DNA of 64,000 bases, from assembly GCA_965199975.1 (NCBI GenBank), contig OZ241340.1:1054001-1118000 (forward strand), written 5' to 3'. Source of the stretch: JASLDZ01 sp965199975. GTDB taxonomy: Bacteria > Pseudomonadota > Alphaproteobacteria > Caulobacterales > Caulobacteraceae. The position numbers and the translations under genes are program-made. Below are positions 53,362-61,809 of this stretch, one piece after another (the first letter of the stretch is position 1; each line of letters starts with the position of its first letter). A model generated the notes under the pieces. That model saw only the letters and a list, made by a program, of their open reading frames with translations. It had not been told where the DNA came from and searched no databases.

Positions 53362-55494
53362 TCACACCATGCTGAGGAGCGAGTCGTACATGTCTTTCAC
53401 CGACTGGATGATCCGGGCCGATGCGCTGTACGCCTGCTGGTAGGTGGTCAGATTGATCAGCTCCTGGTCGATCGAGACGCCTTCGACGGAGGAGCGGCGG
53501 GTGTCGGCCTCGGTCTTGACCGAGGCGGCGGCGGCCGCGGCGCCGTCGGCGGCCGCGGCGGCGCGTCCCGTGGCCGCGCCGAAGCTCGCCGCATAGGTCG
53601 AGAGGCTGGTGGTCGCCGGGGAGGCCCCGCCCGCCGCGCCGAAGCTGCGGGGGGCGTTGGCGGCCTGCGCCAGGGCGTCGGCGCCGGCGCTGTCGCTGGC
53701 CGAGAGCGGCGGCGTCTTGGACGGGTCCCACTTGGCCAGCGCCAGATGCGACGGATCGGCCTGGATGTCGCTGCGCACCGAGAGCTGGCCCAGCCGCGCG
53801 GATCGCGCCGCGTCGCCGATGCCGAACAGGGCGCTGATCGAGGGCCCCGTTCCGTTGCGCGCCGTCGTGTCGGCGGTGACCTGCAGGCCCGCGCCCGAGG
53901 CGCTGGGCGTGAAGGCCAGGGCGCCTGTGGCGTCCAGGCTGAACTGGCCGTAGAGGCCCACGCCCGCGGAAGGCGAGTTCAACGTGTTGACCAGGCTCGC
54001 CACGCTCCCGCCGCCGCTGGGGGCGTCGACCGAGACCTCGCGCAGGGTCGAGCCGTCGGGCGCGGTGATGCGGAAGCTGATGGCGCCGGTGGCGTAGCCG
54101 GCCGGGTCGCCGGGCTGCAGGCCCGTGGCGAAGCTGGAGAGCCCGCTCGAGCTCACCAGGTCGTTCAGCCCGAAGTAGGCGGAGAAGCCCTGGCCGGCCT
54201 TGCTGGCGGCTGTCCCGGTGATCGTGCCGTCGGCCTGCAGGGCGCCGCCGGTGAGGATCAGGCGCTTGGCGCTGGAGGGCGTGGTGTCCGACGAGGTGAG
54301 GGTGGCCGGCGAGCCGGTGAAGTCCACCGTCGCCGCGCCGCCCAGGGCCGAGTTCAGCGCGCCGGTGAAGCTGACGGCGTCGGTGAAGCTTCCCACCACC
54401 GCGCCGCCGACGGAGACGGTCCCGGCGTCGAAGTCGATCACCGCCGACTTCGAGGGAACGCCGGTCGCGTCGGTCACCGCCAGCGTCTCGAGGCCGCTGA
54501 AGTGGGCCAGCGCGGTGTCGGCGTCGAGGCCCGTGTCGCGCCCGGTCAGGCTGGTGGGCGGCGGCACGGCGGTGAACTGATTGTGCACCGCGTTCAGCGC
54601 GCCTGCGGTCTGCCCCACCAGCTCCGACAGCTGGGCGGTGACGGCGGGCAGGGTGGTGTCGCGCAGCTTGGCGAGGCCGCCGATCTCGCCCGAGGCGGGG
54701 GTCGCCAGCGCGGTGGTCACGCCGTTGGCGAAGGTGGCGCTGAACCGGCCCGCGGCGCCCGAGCCGTCGTAGCTGAGGCTGGCCACGCCGCCCGCGCCCG
54801 CCAGGCTGACGCCGTCGGTGGTGCGCACCACCACGCCGCCGCCCGTGCGCGCGCCCACCTGTATGGGGAGGAGGGCGGCCAGCTGGTCCAACGCCTGGCT
54901 CTGCTGGTCCTGCGCGCCCGAGGCGTCCTGGCCCAGCGCCTGCGCCCGGCTGATGCCGGCGTTGAGGCTGTCGATCTGGGTGAGGAGGCCGTTGACGGTG
55001 TCGACGTCGGCGCCGATGCGGCTGGTCGCCTGCGTCTGCAGCCCCGCGAGCTGCGCGCCGATGTCGGCGGCCTGGGCCAGCAGGTCCTGCGCCTGCGGCA
55101 CGGCCGCGGCGCGGGTGGTGGCGCTGGGCGCGGCGGCCAGCGTGATGAAGCCCTGGAACACCGAGTTGAGCTGGCTGAAGAAGCCGCTCGTCGAATTGGG
55201 GTCGCCGAACAGCGCCTGCGCCTGGTCCAGCGTATCGCTGGTGGCCTGGGCCGAGCCGGTGTCGGCCGCCGCCAGCCGGCTCGCCGCCTGCAGGAACTGG
55301 TCGGCGGTGGTGCGGATCTGGCCGACCGAGACGCCGATGCCGCGCCCGTCGACGCTGACCGACTGCTGGTCGACGACCTTCCTGACGTAGCCCTGCGTAT
55401 TCACGTTGGCGACGTTGTCGGACACGACCTTGAGGCCGGTCTGCGCCGCCTGAAGCCCGCTGGAGGCGATGCTCAGCGCACTGTTCAGCGACAT
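53362..55494 (-). CDS. flgK: Hook-filament junction protein FlgK
   Basis: 710-residue hook-associated protein 1. The axial N-terminus is SLNSALSIASSGLQAAQTG followed by DNVANVNTQGYVRKVV, with the C-terminal EGVSIDQELINLTTYQQAYS. The middle domain is Gly/Ala/Ser/Thr-rich and longer than in enterics. An ATG three codons upstream (55503) is also possible. flgK-flgL form an operon driven by a candidate sigma-54 promoter at 55641-55655. Confidence 0.95.
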   Translation of the reverse strand: MSLNSALSIASSGLQAAQTGLKVVSDNVANVNTQGYVRKVVDQQSVSVDGRGIGVSVGQIRTTADQFLQAASRLAAADTGSAQATSDTLDQAQALFGDPNSTSGFFSQLNSVFQGFITLAAAPSATTRAAAVPQAQDLLAQAADIGAQLAGLQTQATSRIGADVDTVNGLLTQIDSLNAGISRAQALGQDASGAQDQQSQALDQLAALLPIQVGARTGGGVVVRTTDGVSLAGAGGVASLSYDGSGAAGRFSATFANGVTTALATPASGEIGGLAKLRDTTLPAVTAQLSELVGQTAGALNAVHNQFTAVPPPTSLTGRDTGLDADTALAHFSGLETLAVTDATGVPSKSAVIDFDAGTVSVGGAVVGSFTDAVSFTGALNSALGGAATVDFTGSPATLTSSDTTPSSAKRLILTGGALQADGTITGTAASKAGQGFSAYFGLNDLVSSSGLSSFATGLQPGDPAGYATGAISFRITAPDGSTLREVSVDAPSGGGSVASLVNTLNSPSAGVGLYGQFSLDATGALAFTPSASGAGLQVTADTTARNGTGPSISALFGIGDAARSARLGQLSVRSDIQADPSHLALAKWDPSKTPPLSASDSAGADALAQAANAPRSFGAAGGASPATTSLSTYAASFGAATGRAAAAADGAAAAAASVKTEADTRRSSVEGVSIDQELINLTTYQQAYSASARIIQSVKDMYDSLLSMV

Positions 55495-55640
55495 GGGCGA
55501 CATCCTTGCGCGGCGATGCGGGAGCCGATTGCCTGGCGCCCGGCAGGATCGGCCGGGCGCCGCCGAGCGCAGAGAGCGCCCGGCGCCTTGCCTGGCAACG
55601 GAAGTCGAGCTGTCGTGCGCGGTCTCACGACCTGGCTCGC

Positions 55641-55655
55641 GCAAAGGCCGGGCCA
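55641..55655 (-). promoter_or_regulatory. Candidate sigma-54 promoter of flgK-flgL
   Basis: On the minus strand TGGCCC-GGCCT-TTGC matches the sigma-54 -24/-12 pattern with correct spacing. It lies 138 bases upstream of the first possible flgK ATG, giving a long leader. Confidence 0.6.
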
Positions 55656-55790
55656 CGCCGAAGCCGGCGCGTGCGCCCCGGCAAAGACGGGCGAAGGCGG
55701 CAGATCTCGCCGGGCGGGGGCTCACCCGGCGAGGGGGTACGGGCGGGGCGGATCCATCGCCGGCAAGGGAAAGGCGCCGCCTTCGCCGGA

Positions 55791-55805
55791 TGGCGCGCGA
55801 CTTGC
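55791..55805 (+). promoter_or_regulatory. Sigma-54 promoter of fliK-flgD-flgE
   Basis: TGGCGC-GCGAC-TTGC matches the sigma-54 consensus in sequence and spacing and lies 29 bases before the first ATG of the FliK-like gene, as expected for a class III hook operon. Confidence 0.8.
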
Positions 55806-55833
55806 GTGGGCCGGATCGAACCTTCTGCGCAGC

Positions 55834-57510
55834 ATGCGCTCCCGGCCGTCCTCTCCGTCGCGAGCCATGTCGTCCACCGCAGCCTCGTCCGCCAGCTTCG
55901 TGCGATCCCCGCCCCCCGCCCGGCCCGATGCGCCGGCGCCGGCGCACGGCCCGTCGTTCGCCGACGTGGCGCTCGCCGCCGCCCCGCCGCCGCGCAGCGC
56001 GCCCCTTCCAGCCCCCCGCGCGGTCGCCGCGGCGACTCCGGCCGTGACGCCCTCGCAGACGGGGTCCACGGGGCGGAGCGCCCCGTCCGACGGCCCTGCC
56101 ACCTCGGTCTCCATCCCCGACGCGGGGACGCCAGGTTCGGCGCAGGCGCCTGGCGCTTCGCAAGCTCCTGGCCCCATTACCGCCGGCGGGCCCGGCGAGA
56201 AGCCGTCGAAGGACGATCCCTCGACACCGGCCGACGCCGGCCCGGTTGCGGCCGCGCCGGCTGCACCGCAGACCGTGCTTCCTCTCGCGGCTGTGGCGAC
56301 GCCCCTCGCCGCGACCGCGCCTACGCCCGCCTCGGCCACGGAGCCTGGGACGGGCCGTGCGCAAGTGACGGCGAAGGTCGCCACCACGGCCGCGCCGGCT
56401 GCCCTCGTCGCCGCGTCCTCGTCGCCGCCGTCGCCCTTCGCGAACCCTGTGGCCGAGACCGCGCCGCTCGCCCCAGGCGTCCCGCCCATCGCCACCCCGT
56501 CTTCAGGAGCCGCCCCGTCGGTCGCCGCGCCACCCTCCGGACCGGCTCAGCCGGAAGCCCTGCCGTCCACGGTCGTTCTCATCGACGCCAAGCCCGCGCA
56601 GCCGGATAGCGCACCCGTTCTCGACGACGGCGCGGCGGACGACGCCGACGGCGAGGAGCAGGCCTCGCCCGCACCTGCGGCGCTCGCCTCCCTGTCGCCT
56701 CCGCCGGCCCCGCGCTTCGCCGCCGCCGCCCCGCCGCCCACGAAGGCGACGGTGGGCGCCGCACCTGGCGTCGCGGTGAAGGCGGCGGCGAGCGGTGCGA
56801 AGACGCTTGCGGACGCGAAGGGCGCGAGCGCGCAGGACGCTCTCCAGGCGGGGCCGATCGCCGGATCCGTCGTCGCAGCTGGCGACTCGGGCGCGACCAT
56901 CGCATCCGCAGCGAGCGCCCCCGACGTCGCCGGCGACGCGGCCGTCGCGGCCAGCGCTCCGGACTCGGCGGCGCCCACGCCCCAGCAAGCCGCTCCCACC
57001 GGGCCTGCGCCCACGGCCGCCGCCACGCCGGCGCTCGTCGCGGCGCGCCTCGGCGCTTCGGAGACGGTGGCGGGGCTCGCCGCCTCCATGGCCAGGCGGC
57101 TCGACGGGCGCACCAGCCGCTTCGACGTCGCGCTCGATCCCCTTGGCCTGGGACGCGTGGACGTGCGGCTGGAGATCGGCGCCGACGGGCGCACCACCGC
57201 CGCGCTGGCCTTCGATCGGCCCGAGGCCGCCGCCCTGATGCAGGCGCACTCGGGCGAGCTTCGCCAGGCGCTGACCCAGGCCGGCCTCGACATCAAGCCC
57301 GACGCCATGACCTTCGATGTGACCGGGGGCGGGGCGGGAGGCTTCTCCGCCGGCTCCCAGTCCGGCTCGCAGTCGGACGGACATAGCGGCCGGAACTCCG
57401 GCGGGGCGTCGGCCCGCACCGGCGCCTTCGCCCAGGCTTCCGCCGCCCTCGATACGCCCCTCGCCGCCTACGCCGCCGCCGCCTCGCGCGGCGTCGACAT
57501 CCGCATCTGA
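55834..57510 (+). CDS. fliK: FliK-like flagellar hook-length control protein
   Basis: 558-residue protein, extremely rich in Pro, Ala, Ser and Thr for its first 400 residues (a secreted, flexible ruler) with a compact C-terminal FliK domain at about residues 410-500: SRFDVALDPLGLGRVDVRLE, TTAALAFDRPEAAALMQAH and LRQALTQAGLDIKPDAM. The downstream flgD and flgE genes agree with this. The first ATG after the sigma-54 promoter is 55834; ATG 55867 is an alternative. Frames opening further upstream cross the promoter. Confidence 0.85.
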   Translation: MRSRPSSPSRAMSSTAASSASFVRSPPPARPDAPAPAHGPSFADVALAAAPPPRSAPLPAPRAVAAATPAVTPSQTGSTGRSAPSDGPATSVSIPDAGTPGSAQAPGASQAPGPITAGGPGEKPSKDDPSTPADAGPVAAAPAAPQTVLPLAAVATPLAATAPTPASATEPGTGRAQVTAKVATTAAPAALVAASSSPPSPFANPVAETAPLAPGVPPIATPSSGAAPSVAAPPSGPAQPEALPSTVVLIDAKPAQPDSAPVLDDGAADDADGEEQASPAPAALASLSPPPAPRFAAAAPPPTKATVGAAPGVAVKAAASGAKTLADAKGASAQDALQAGPIAGSVVAAGDSGATIASAASAPDVAGDAAVAASAPDSAAPTPQQAAPTGPAPTAAATPALVAARLGASETVAGLAASMARRLDGRTSRFDVALDPLGLGRVDVRLEIGADGRTTAALAFDRPEAAALMQAHSGELRQALTQAGLDIKPDAMTFDVTGGGAGGFSAGSQSGSQSDGHSGRNSGGASARTGAFAQASAALDTPLAAYAAAASRGVDIRI

Positions 57511-57521
57511 CGGAGCCCGCC

Positions 57522-58223
57522 ATGACCACCGCCGTCGCCACCACCACCACCCCCAGCATCGCCGCGAGCCCCGCGGCGACAGGGACGCAGGCCGACATCG
57601 CCTCGGGCGCGTCCAACCTCTCGACCGGCTACCAGACCTTTCTGACGCTGCTCACCACCCAGCTGAAGAACCAGGACCCGACCTCGCCGCTCGACACCAA
57701 CCAGTTCACCCAGCAGCTGGTGCAGATGACCGGGGTGCAGCAGCAGCTCCTGTCCAACCAGCTCCTGCAGCAGCTGGTGAGCCAGTCGGGCGGATCGGGC
57801 GGCGCGGCCGGCGCGGTCGGTCTGATCGGCAAGACGGTGACCGCCTCGCAGGACACCGCCACCCTCACCGGCGGCAAGGTCGCCTGGAGCTACGACCTCG
57901 ACAAGGCGGCCTCGGCCGCCACCCTCACCGTCAAGAACGCGGCGGGGTCGATCGTGTGGTCGGGCTCGGCCCCCGACCTCTCGGCGGGCGACCACGCCTT
58001 CAGCTGGAACGGGCAGGACAGCGCCGGCCGCCAGCTGGGCGACGGCGGCGCCTACACCCTGTCCATCGCCGCCAGCGACGCGTCGGGTGCGGCCATCACC
58101 GCCACGCCGCAGATCACCGGCGTGGTCGGCGCGGTGCAGACCGCCAACGGCCAGACCGTCGTCCAGATCGGGGGCGCCACCGCCCCCGTCTCCTCCATCA
58201 CCTCCGTTTCGGCCACCTCGTGA
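57522..58223 (+). CDS. flgD: Flagellar hook cap protein FlgD
   Basis: 233-residue scaffolding protein that caps the growing hook. The N-terminal FlgD signature FLTLLTTQLKNQDPTSPLDT is followed by FTQQLVQMTGVQQQLLSNQ, then FlgD Ig-like and Tudor-like domains (HAFSWNGQDSAGRQLGDGG, AYTLSIAASDASG). It begins 11 bases after fliK and precedes flgE by 38 bases. Confidence 0.96.
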   Translation: MTTAVATTTTPSIAASPAATGTQADIASGASNLSTGYQTFLTLLTTQLKNQDPTSPLDTNQFTQQLVQMTGVQQQLLSNQLLQQLVSQSGGSGGAAGAVGLIGKTVTASQDTATLTGGKVAWSYDLDKAASAATLTVKNAAGSIVWSGSAPDLSAGDHAFSWNGQDSAGRQLGDGGAYTLSIAASDASGAAITATPQITGVVGAVQTANGQTVVQIGGATAPVSSITSVSATS

Positions 58224-58261
58224 GCCGCAACGCCAACCCTTTCGCCTGAAGGACTGAAGCC

Positions 58262-59608
58262 ATGAGCATCAACAGCGCCATGTTGGCCGGCGTGTCCGGC
58301 CTGGTCGCCAATTCGGCCGCCCTGTCGTCGATCTCCGACAACATCGCCAATTCCAATACGGTCGGCTACAAGAACAGCCAGACCGATTTCCAGGACATCG
58401 TCACCGCCTCTGCGGTGCGGGGCCACTACAACGCCGGCGGCGTGCTGGGCGTGACACGCCAGCTGGTGAGCCAGCAGGGCGACCTGACGCAGTCGAACTC
58501 GGCCACCGACCTCGGCATCTCCGGCCAGGGCCTGTTCGTGGTGACCGACAAGGCCGACGGCCTGGTGCCCACCGACTCGCGCAGCTTCACCCGCGCGGGA
58601 TCGTTCACCCCCGATAACGCCGGCTATCTGAAGAACAGCGCCGGCTACTACCTGCAGGGCTGGGTGGCCGACGCCAACGGCGTGATCACCACCGACCCCT
58701 CCGACCTCAGCAAGCTGCAGTCGATCAACGTGTCGAGCTTCGGCGGCACAGCGCAGGCCACCACCAAGGTGTCGATCAACGCCAACCTCAACGCCTCGCA
58801 AGCGATCCAGACGCTGAGCACGCCCTACGCGCCGGGCCAGATGGCGTCGGGCGCGGTGACGCCGGACTACAAGCTGCAGATCCCCGTCGCCGACAGCCTG
58901 GGCGGCCAGCGCACCCTGCAGGTCAGCTTCCTCAAGACAGGCAGCAACACCTGGCAGGCCGAGGTCACCGCCGTGCCGGCCACCGACGTCGACACCACCG
59001 ACGGCCTGATCGCCTCGGGCACGCTGAAATTCACCACCGACGGCAAGCTCGACCCGTCGAGCACGCTGCCGGCCGGCCTCACCTTCGGCGCCTCGGGCAC
59101 GCCCGCCGCGCCTGGGACGACGAACTGGGCGAGCGCGCTGGGCATCGCGGGGCAGGCCATCACCCTCGGGCTGAGCCAGGCGCCCGGTGGCATCACCCAG
59201 AACGTGTCCAAGAGCGTGGTGCAGTCGATCACCACCAACGGCACGACCTTCGGCAATCTCGCCGGCATCGACATCAACGCCAATGGCCAGGTCACCGCCC
59301 AGTACGACAACGGCGTGACCCGCCAGATCGCGCAGGTGGCGCTCGCCACCTTCCCCAATGTCGACGGCCTCTCAGCAGCGTCCGGAGACGTCTACAAGGT
59401 GTCGCTGGACAGCGGCACCTACAACCTGAAGACGCCGGGAACGGGCGGCGCCGGCTCCATCTCGCCCTCGACGCTCGAAGCTTCGACCGTCGATCTTTCG
59501 CAACAATTCAGCGGATTGATCATCACGCAGCGCGCTTATTCGGCGTCTTCCAAGATCATAACTACTGCGGATCAGATGCTTCAAGATTTGATCGATATCA
59601 AACGCTGA
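58262..59608 (+). CDS. flgE: Flagellar hook protein FlgE
   Basis: 448-residue structural subunit of the hook. N-terminal SDNIANSNTVGYKNSQTDFQ and C-terminal SGLIITQRAYSASSKIITTA are the axial-protein ends; the middle D1/D2 domains show GISGQGLFVV and FTRAGSFTPDNAGYL. Its last 30 codons use more AT-rich codons (ATAACT, TTGATC, CTTCAAG) than the rest, merging into an AT-richer intergenic region. Confidence 0.96.
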   Translation: MSINSAMLAGVSGLVANSAALSSISDNIANSNTVGYKNSQTDFQDIVTASAVRGHYNAGGVLGVTRQLVSQQGDLTQSNSATDLGISGQGLFVVTDKADGLVPTDSRSFTRAGSFTPDNAGYLKNSAGYYLQGWVADANGVITTDPSDLSKLQSINVSSFGGTAQATTKVSINANLNASQAIQTLSTPYAPGQMASGAVTPDYKLQIPVADSLGGQRTLQVSFLKTGSNTWQAEVTAVPATDVDTTDGLIASGTLKFTTDGKLDPSSTLPAGLTFGASGTPAAPGTTNWASALGIAGQAITLGLSQAPGGITQNVSKSVVQSITTNGTTFGNLAGIDINANGQVTAQYDNGVTRQIAQVALATFPNVDGLSAASGDVYKVSLDSGTYNLKTPGTGGAGSISPSTLEASTVDLSQQFSGLIITQRAYSASSKIITTADQMLQDLIDIKR

Positions 59609-59710
59609 TTGTGAATTGACAAGAGCGCGATGATAACCTTGATAAATGGTCCGTTTATCGTTTCGTGTCAGTTCGACACGCTGCGGCAAAGGCTTTCTTC
59701 ACTGTCCGCC

Positions 59711-59725
59711 TTAAACGCCTGTTAT
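59711..59725 (+). promoter_or_regulatory. CtrA-type box of sciP
   Basis: TTAA-ACGCCTG-TTAT matches the CtrA recognition pattern TTAA-N7-TTAA with one mismatch, 51 bases before the sciP start. In Caulobacter sciP is activated by CtrA, so function here is expected. The surrounding 168-base gap after flgE is AT-richer than the window and has no gene. Confidence 0.65.
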
Positions 59726-59742
59726 GCCCTCGGCGCCATGAT

Positions 59743-59776
59743 GGCTCTCGTAGAACACGAGAGGGCTTGAAGAGCC
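59743..59776 (+). promoter_or_regulatory. Alternative hairpins in the sciP leader
   Basis: Two mutually exclusive stems are possible: CTCTCGT (59745-59751) with ACGAGAG (59757-59763) across AGAAC, or GGCTCT (59743-59748) with AGAGCC (59771-59776), the latter ending at the base before the ATG. The second would occlude the ribosome site. Whether either forms is not known. Confidence 0.4.
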
Positions 59777-60058
59777 ATGTTGGCGCAACGCGTGAACAGT
59801 CAGGGCGAACGGTACGTGGTCGGGCCCACCGGCGCGCAACTCACGCTCGCCGACCTGCCGCCGCCGGACACCCAGCGCTGGGTGATCCGCCGCAAGGCCG
59901 AGGTGATCTCCGCTGTGCGTGGCGGCCTGCTCACCGAGGAGGAGGCGTGCGCGCGCTACTCGCTCTCGGACGAGGAGTTCCAGAGCTGGCAGCACGCCAT
60001 CGACAAGAACGGCATGGCGGGCCTGCGCACCACGCGCATCCAGCAGTACCGCGACTGA
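59777..60058 (+). CDS. sciP: CtrA inhibitor SciP (DUF1153)
   Basis: 93-residue small helix-turn-helix protein that binds CtrA/DNA at CtrA-activated promoters and shuts them off in G1. The sequence has the DUF1153 pattern: MLAQRVNSQGERYVVGPTG, LPPPDTQRWVIRRKAEVI, and GLLTEEEACARYSLSDEEF for the HTH. Length agrees with Caulobacter SciP. It sits between flgE and fliF as in Caulobacter and has its own CtrA-type box. Confidence 0.93.
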   Translation: MLAQRVNSQGERYVVGPTGAQLTLADLPPPDTQRWVIRRKAEVISAVRGGLLTEEEACARYSLSDEEFQSWQHAIDKNGMAGLRTTRIQQYRD

Positions 60059-60094
60059 GGCGCCCCCGCGACGCTTCGCCCGAATGCGGCGGGC

Positions 60095-60109
60095 TTAAAG
60101 GGCCGTTTA
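60095..60109 (+). promoter_or_regulatory. CtrA-type box of the fliF operon
   Basis: TTAA-AGGGCCG-TTTA fits TTAA-N7-TTAA with one mismatch and lies 66 bases before the fliF start. The fliF promoter is a classical CtrA target in Caulobacter. Confidence 0.7.
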
Positions 60110-60174
60110 CCCTGAACCCGGAAAAAGCTGCCTAGCGGTCTGGGCAGTGCGCCCCCGCGTATCAGGGGCGGCGC

Positions 60175-61809
60175 TTGGACGGGTTCCTCAAGCAGCTTCA
60201 GGGCTTCGGCATCCCGCGCCTGGTGGCGCTGGGAGGCGTGACCGCAGGCGTGGCCGCGGTGCTCGCCGCCATCCTGCTGCACCTGGGCGGCGAGCCGCAG
60301 GCGCTGCTCTACGCCAACCTCGACCCCAAGGAGGCCAGCCAGGTCACCTCGGCGCTCGACCAGGCGGGGGTGAAGTACGAGCTGAAGGGCGACGGCGCGA
60401 CCATCACCGTGCCGCGCGACAAGGTGGCCTCGTCGCGGCTGCTGGTGGCCGGCAAGGGCCTCGTGACCCAGGGTTCGGTCGGCTACGAGATCTTCGACAA
60501 TGCGCCGTCGCTAGGACAGACCGACTTCGTCCAGCACCTGAACCAGCAGCGGGCGCTGGAAGGCGAGCTGGCGCGCACGATCAACTCCATTCAGGGCGTG
60601 TCGTCGGCCAAGGTGCTGCTGAACATGCCCAAGCGGCAGCTGTTCCAGGACGACTCCGATGCGGAAGCCTCCGCCTCGATCATGGTGACCACCGGCGGCC
60701 GGAGGCTCTCCGCCGAACAGGTGAAGGCGGTGCGCAACCTCGTGGCCGGCGCCGTGCCCGACCTCAAGCCCGAGCGCGTGGCCATCGCCGACCAGCAGGG
60801 CGAGCTCCTCGCAGCCACCGGGCAAGACGGCGTGGCCGCCCAGAGCGGCGAGAAGAACGAGGTGGAGGGCCGCATCCGCCAGACCGTGCTCTCCATGCTG
60901 GACGGCGTGGTCGGCCCCGGGCACGCCCGCGTGCAGGTCTCGGCCGACGTGGACATGAATCGGGTCACCACCTCGGAAGAGAAGTTCGACCCCGACGGCC
61001 AGGTGGTGCGCTCCACCCAGACCTCCGACGACAAGTCCAAGGAGAACCGGCCGGGCGCCAACGGCGCGGTCTCCGCCTCGCAGAACATCCCGGGCGCGGC
61101 CGCCGCCGGCGCGAGCCCCAACGACAGCTCCGAGAGCGGCAAGACCGACGAGACCACCAACTACGAGATCTCCAAAAGCACCACCACCACGGTGCAGGAG
61201 CCCGGGCAGGTCAAGAAGCTGTCGATCTCGGTGGCGGTGGACGGGACCACCGGCGCGCCCGTCAAGGGCAAGCCCGGCCCCTACACCCCGCGCTCGGCCG
61301 AGGAGATGGCGCGCATCGACCAGCTGGTGAAGGGCGCGGTGGGCTTCGACCCCAAGCGCGGCGACCAGGTCACCGTGCTCAACGTGCGCTTCGATCCCGG
61401 CGCCGACGCCCTGGCCGGCGCCACCAGCGCCTCGCCGCTCGCCGGCGCCGATCTCATGCGCATCGCCGAACTGGTGGTCATGCTGGCGGTGGCCGCCATG
61501 CTGATCCTCTTCGTGGTGCGGCCCCTGCTCAAGCCGGGCGCCTCGGGCGGCCTGCCCGTGCTGTCGGGGCTGGGTCAGCTGCAGCCCATGGCGGGCGGCG
61601 GCCTGGCCGGCGCGCTGACCACCGCGGGTGGGCCCGCGCTCCTGGCCGGCCCGGGCGGCGAGGGGGCCGACCTGGACCAGAAGATCGACATCGCCCGCAT
61701 CGAGGGCCAGGTGAAGGCCACCTCGGTCAGGAAGGTCGCCGAGTTCGTGGGCGCCCATCCCGAGGAGAGCGTCTCGATCCTGCGCAGCTGGCTGCACGAG
61801 ACCGGCTGA
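60175..61809 (+). CDS. fliF: Flagellar MS-ring protein FliF
   Basis: 544-residue membrane ring protein on which the basal body is built. Spans at about residues 17-37 (LVALGGVTAGVAAVLAAILL) and 425-447 (AELVVMLAVAAMLILFVVR) bracket the periplasmic ring-building domains (LYANLDPKEASQVTSALDQA; SVGYEIFDNAPSLGQTDFVQ). The C-terminus carries the FliG-binding segment ending SILRSWLHETG. The start is a TTG at 60175, preceded by AGGGGCGG; no ATG fits. Confidence 0.96.
   Translation: MDGFLKQLQGFGIPRLVALGGVTAGVAAVLAAILLHLGGEPQALLYANLDPKEASQVTSALDQAGVKYELKGDGATITVPRDKVASSRLLVAGKGLVTQGSVGYEIFDNAPSLGQTDFVQHLNQQRALEGELARTINSIQGVSSAKVLLNMPKRQLFQDDSDAEASASIMVTTGGRRLSAEQVKAVRNLVAGAVPDLKPERVAIADQQGELLAATGQDGVAAQSGEKNEVEGRIRQTVLSMLDGVVGPGHARVQVSADVDMNRVTTSEEKFDPDGQVVRSTQTSDDKSKENRPGANGAVSASQNIPGAAAAGASPNDSSESGKTDETTNYEISKSTTTTVQEPGQVKKLSISVAVDGTTGAPVKGKPGPYTPRSAEEMARIDQLVKGAVGFDPKRGDQVTVLNVRFDPGADALAGATSASPLAGADLMRIAELVVMLAVAAMLILFVVRPLLKPGASGGLPVLSGLGQLQPMAGGGLAGALTTAGGPALLAGPGGEGADLDQKIDIARIEGQVKATSVRKVAEFVGAHPEESVSILRSWLHETG

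Larger units (their letters stand above)
55504..55833. promoter_or_regulatory. flgK/fliK divergent control region
   Basis: This 330-base gap has no gene. It holds two divergent sigma-54 type promoters and, between them, two similar elements (CCCGGCAAAGACGGGCG around 55675 and GCCGGCAAGGGAAAGGCGCC around 55760) that resemble FlbD-type enhancer sites in being GGCAA-containing near-palindromes. Binding of FlbD there is inference. Inverted repeats GGCGCC... are frequent in the region nearest flgK. Confidence 0.5.
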
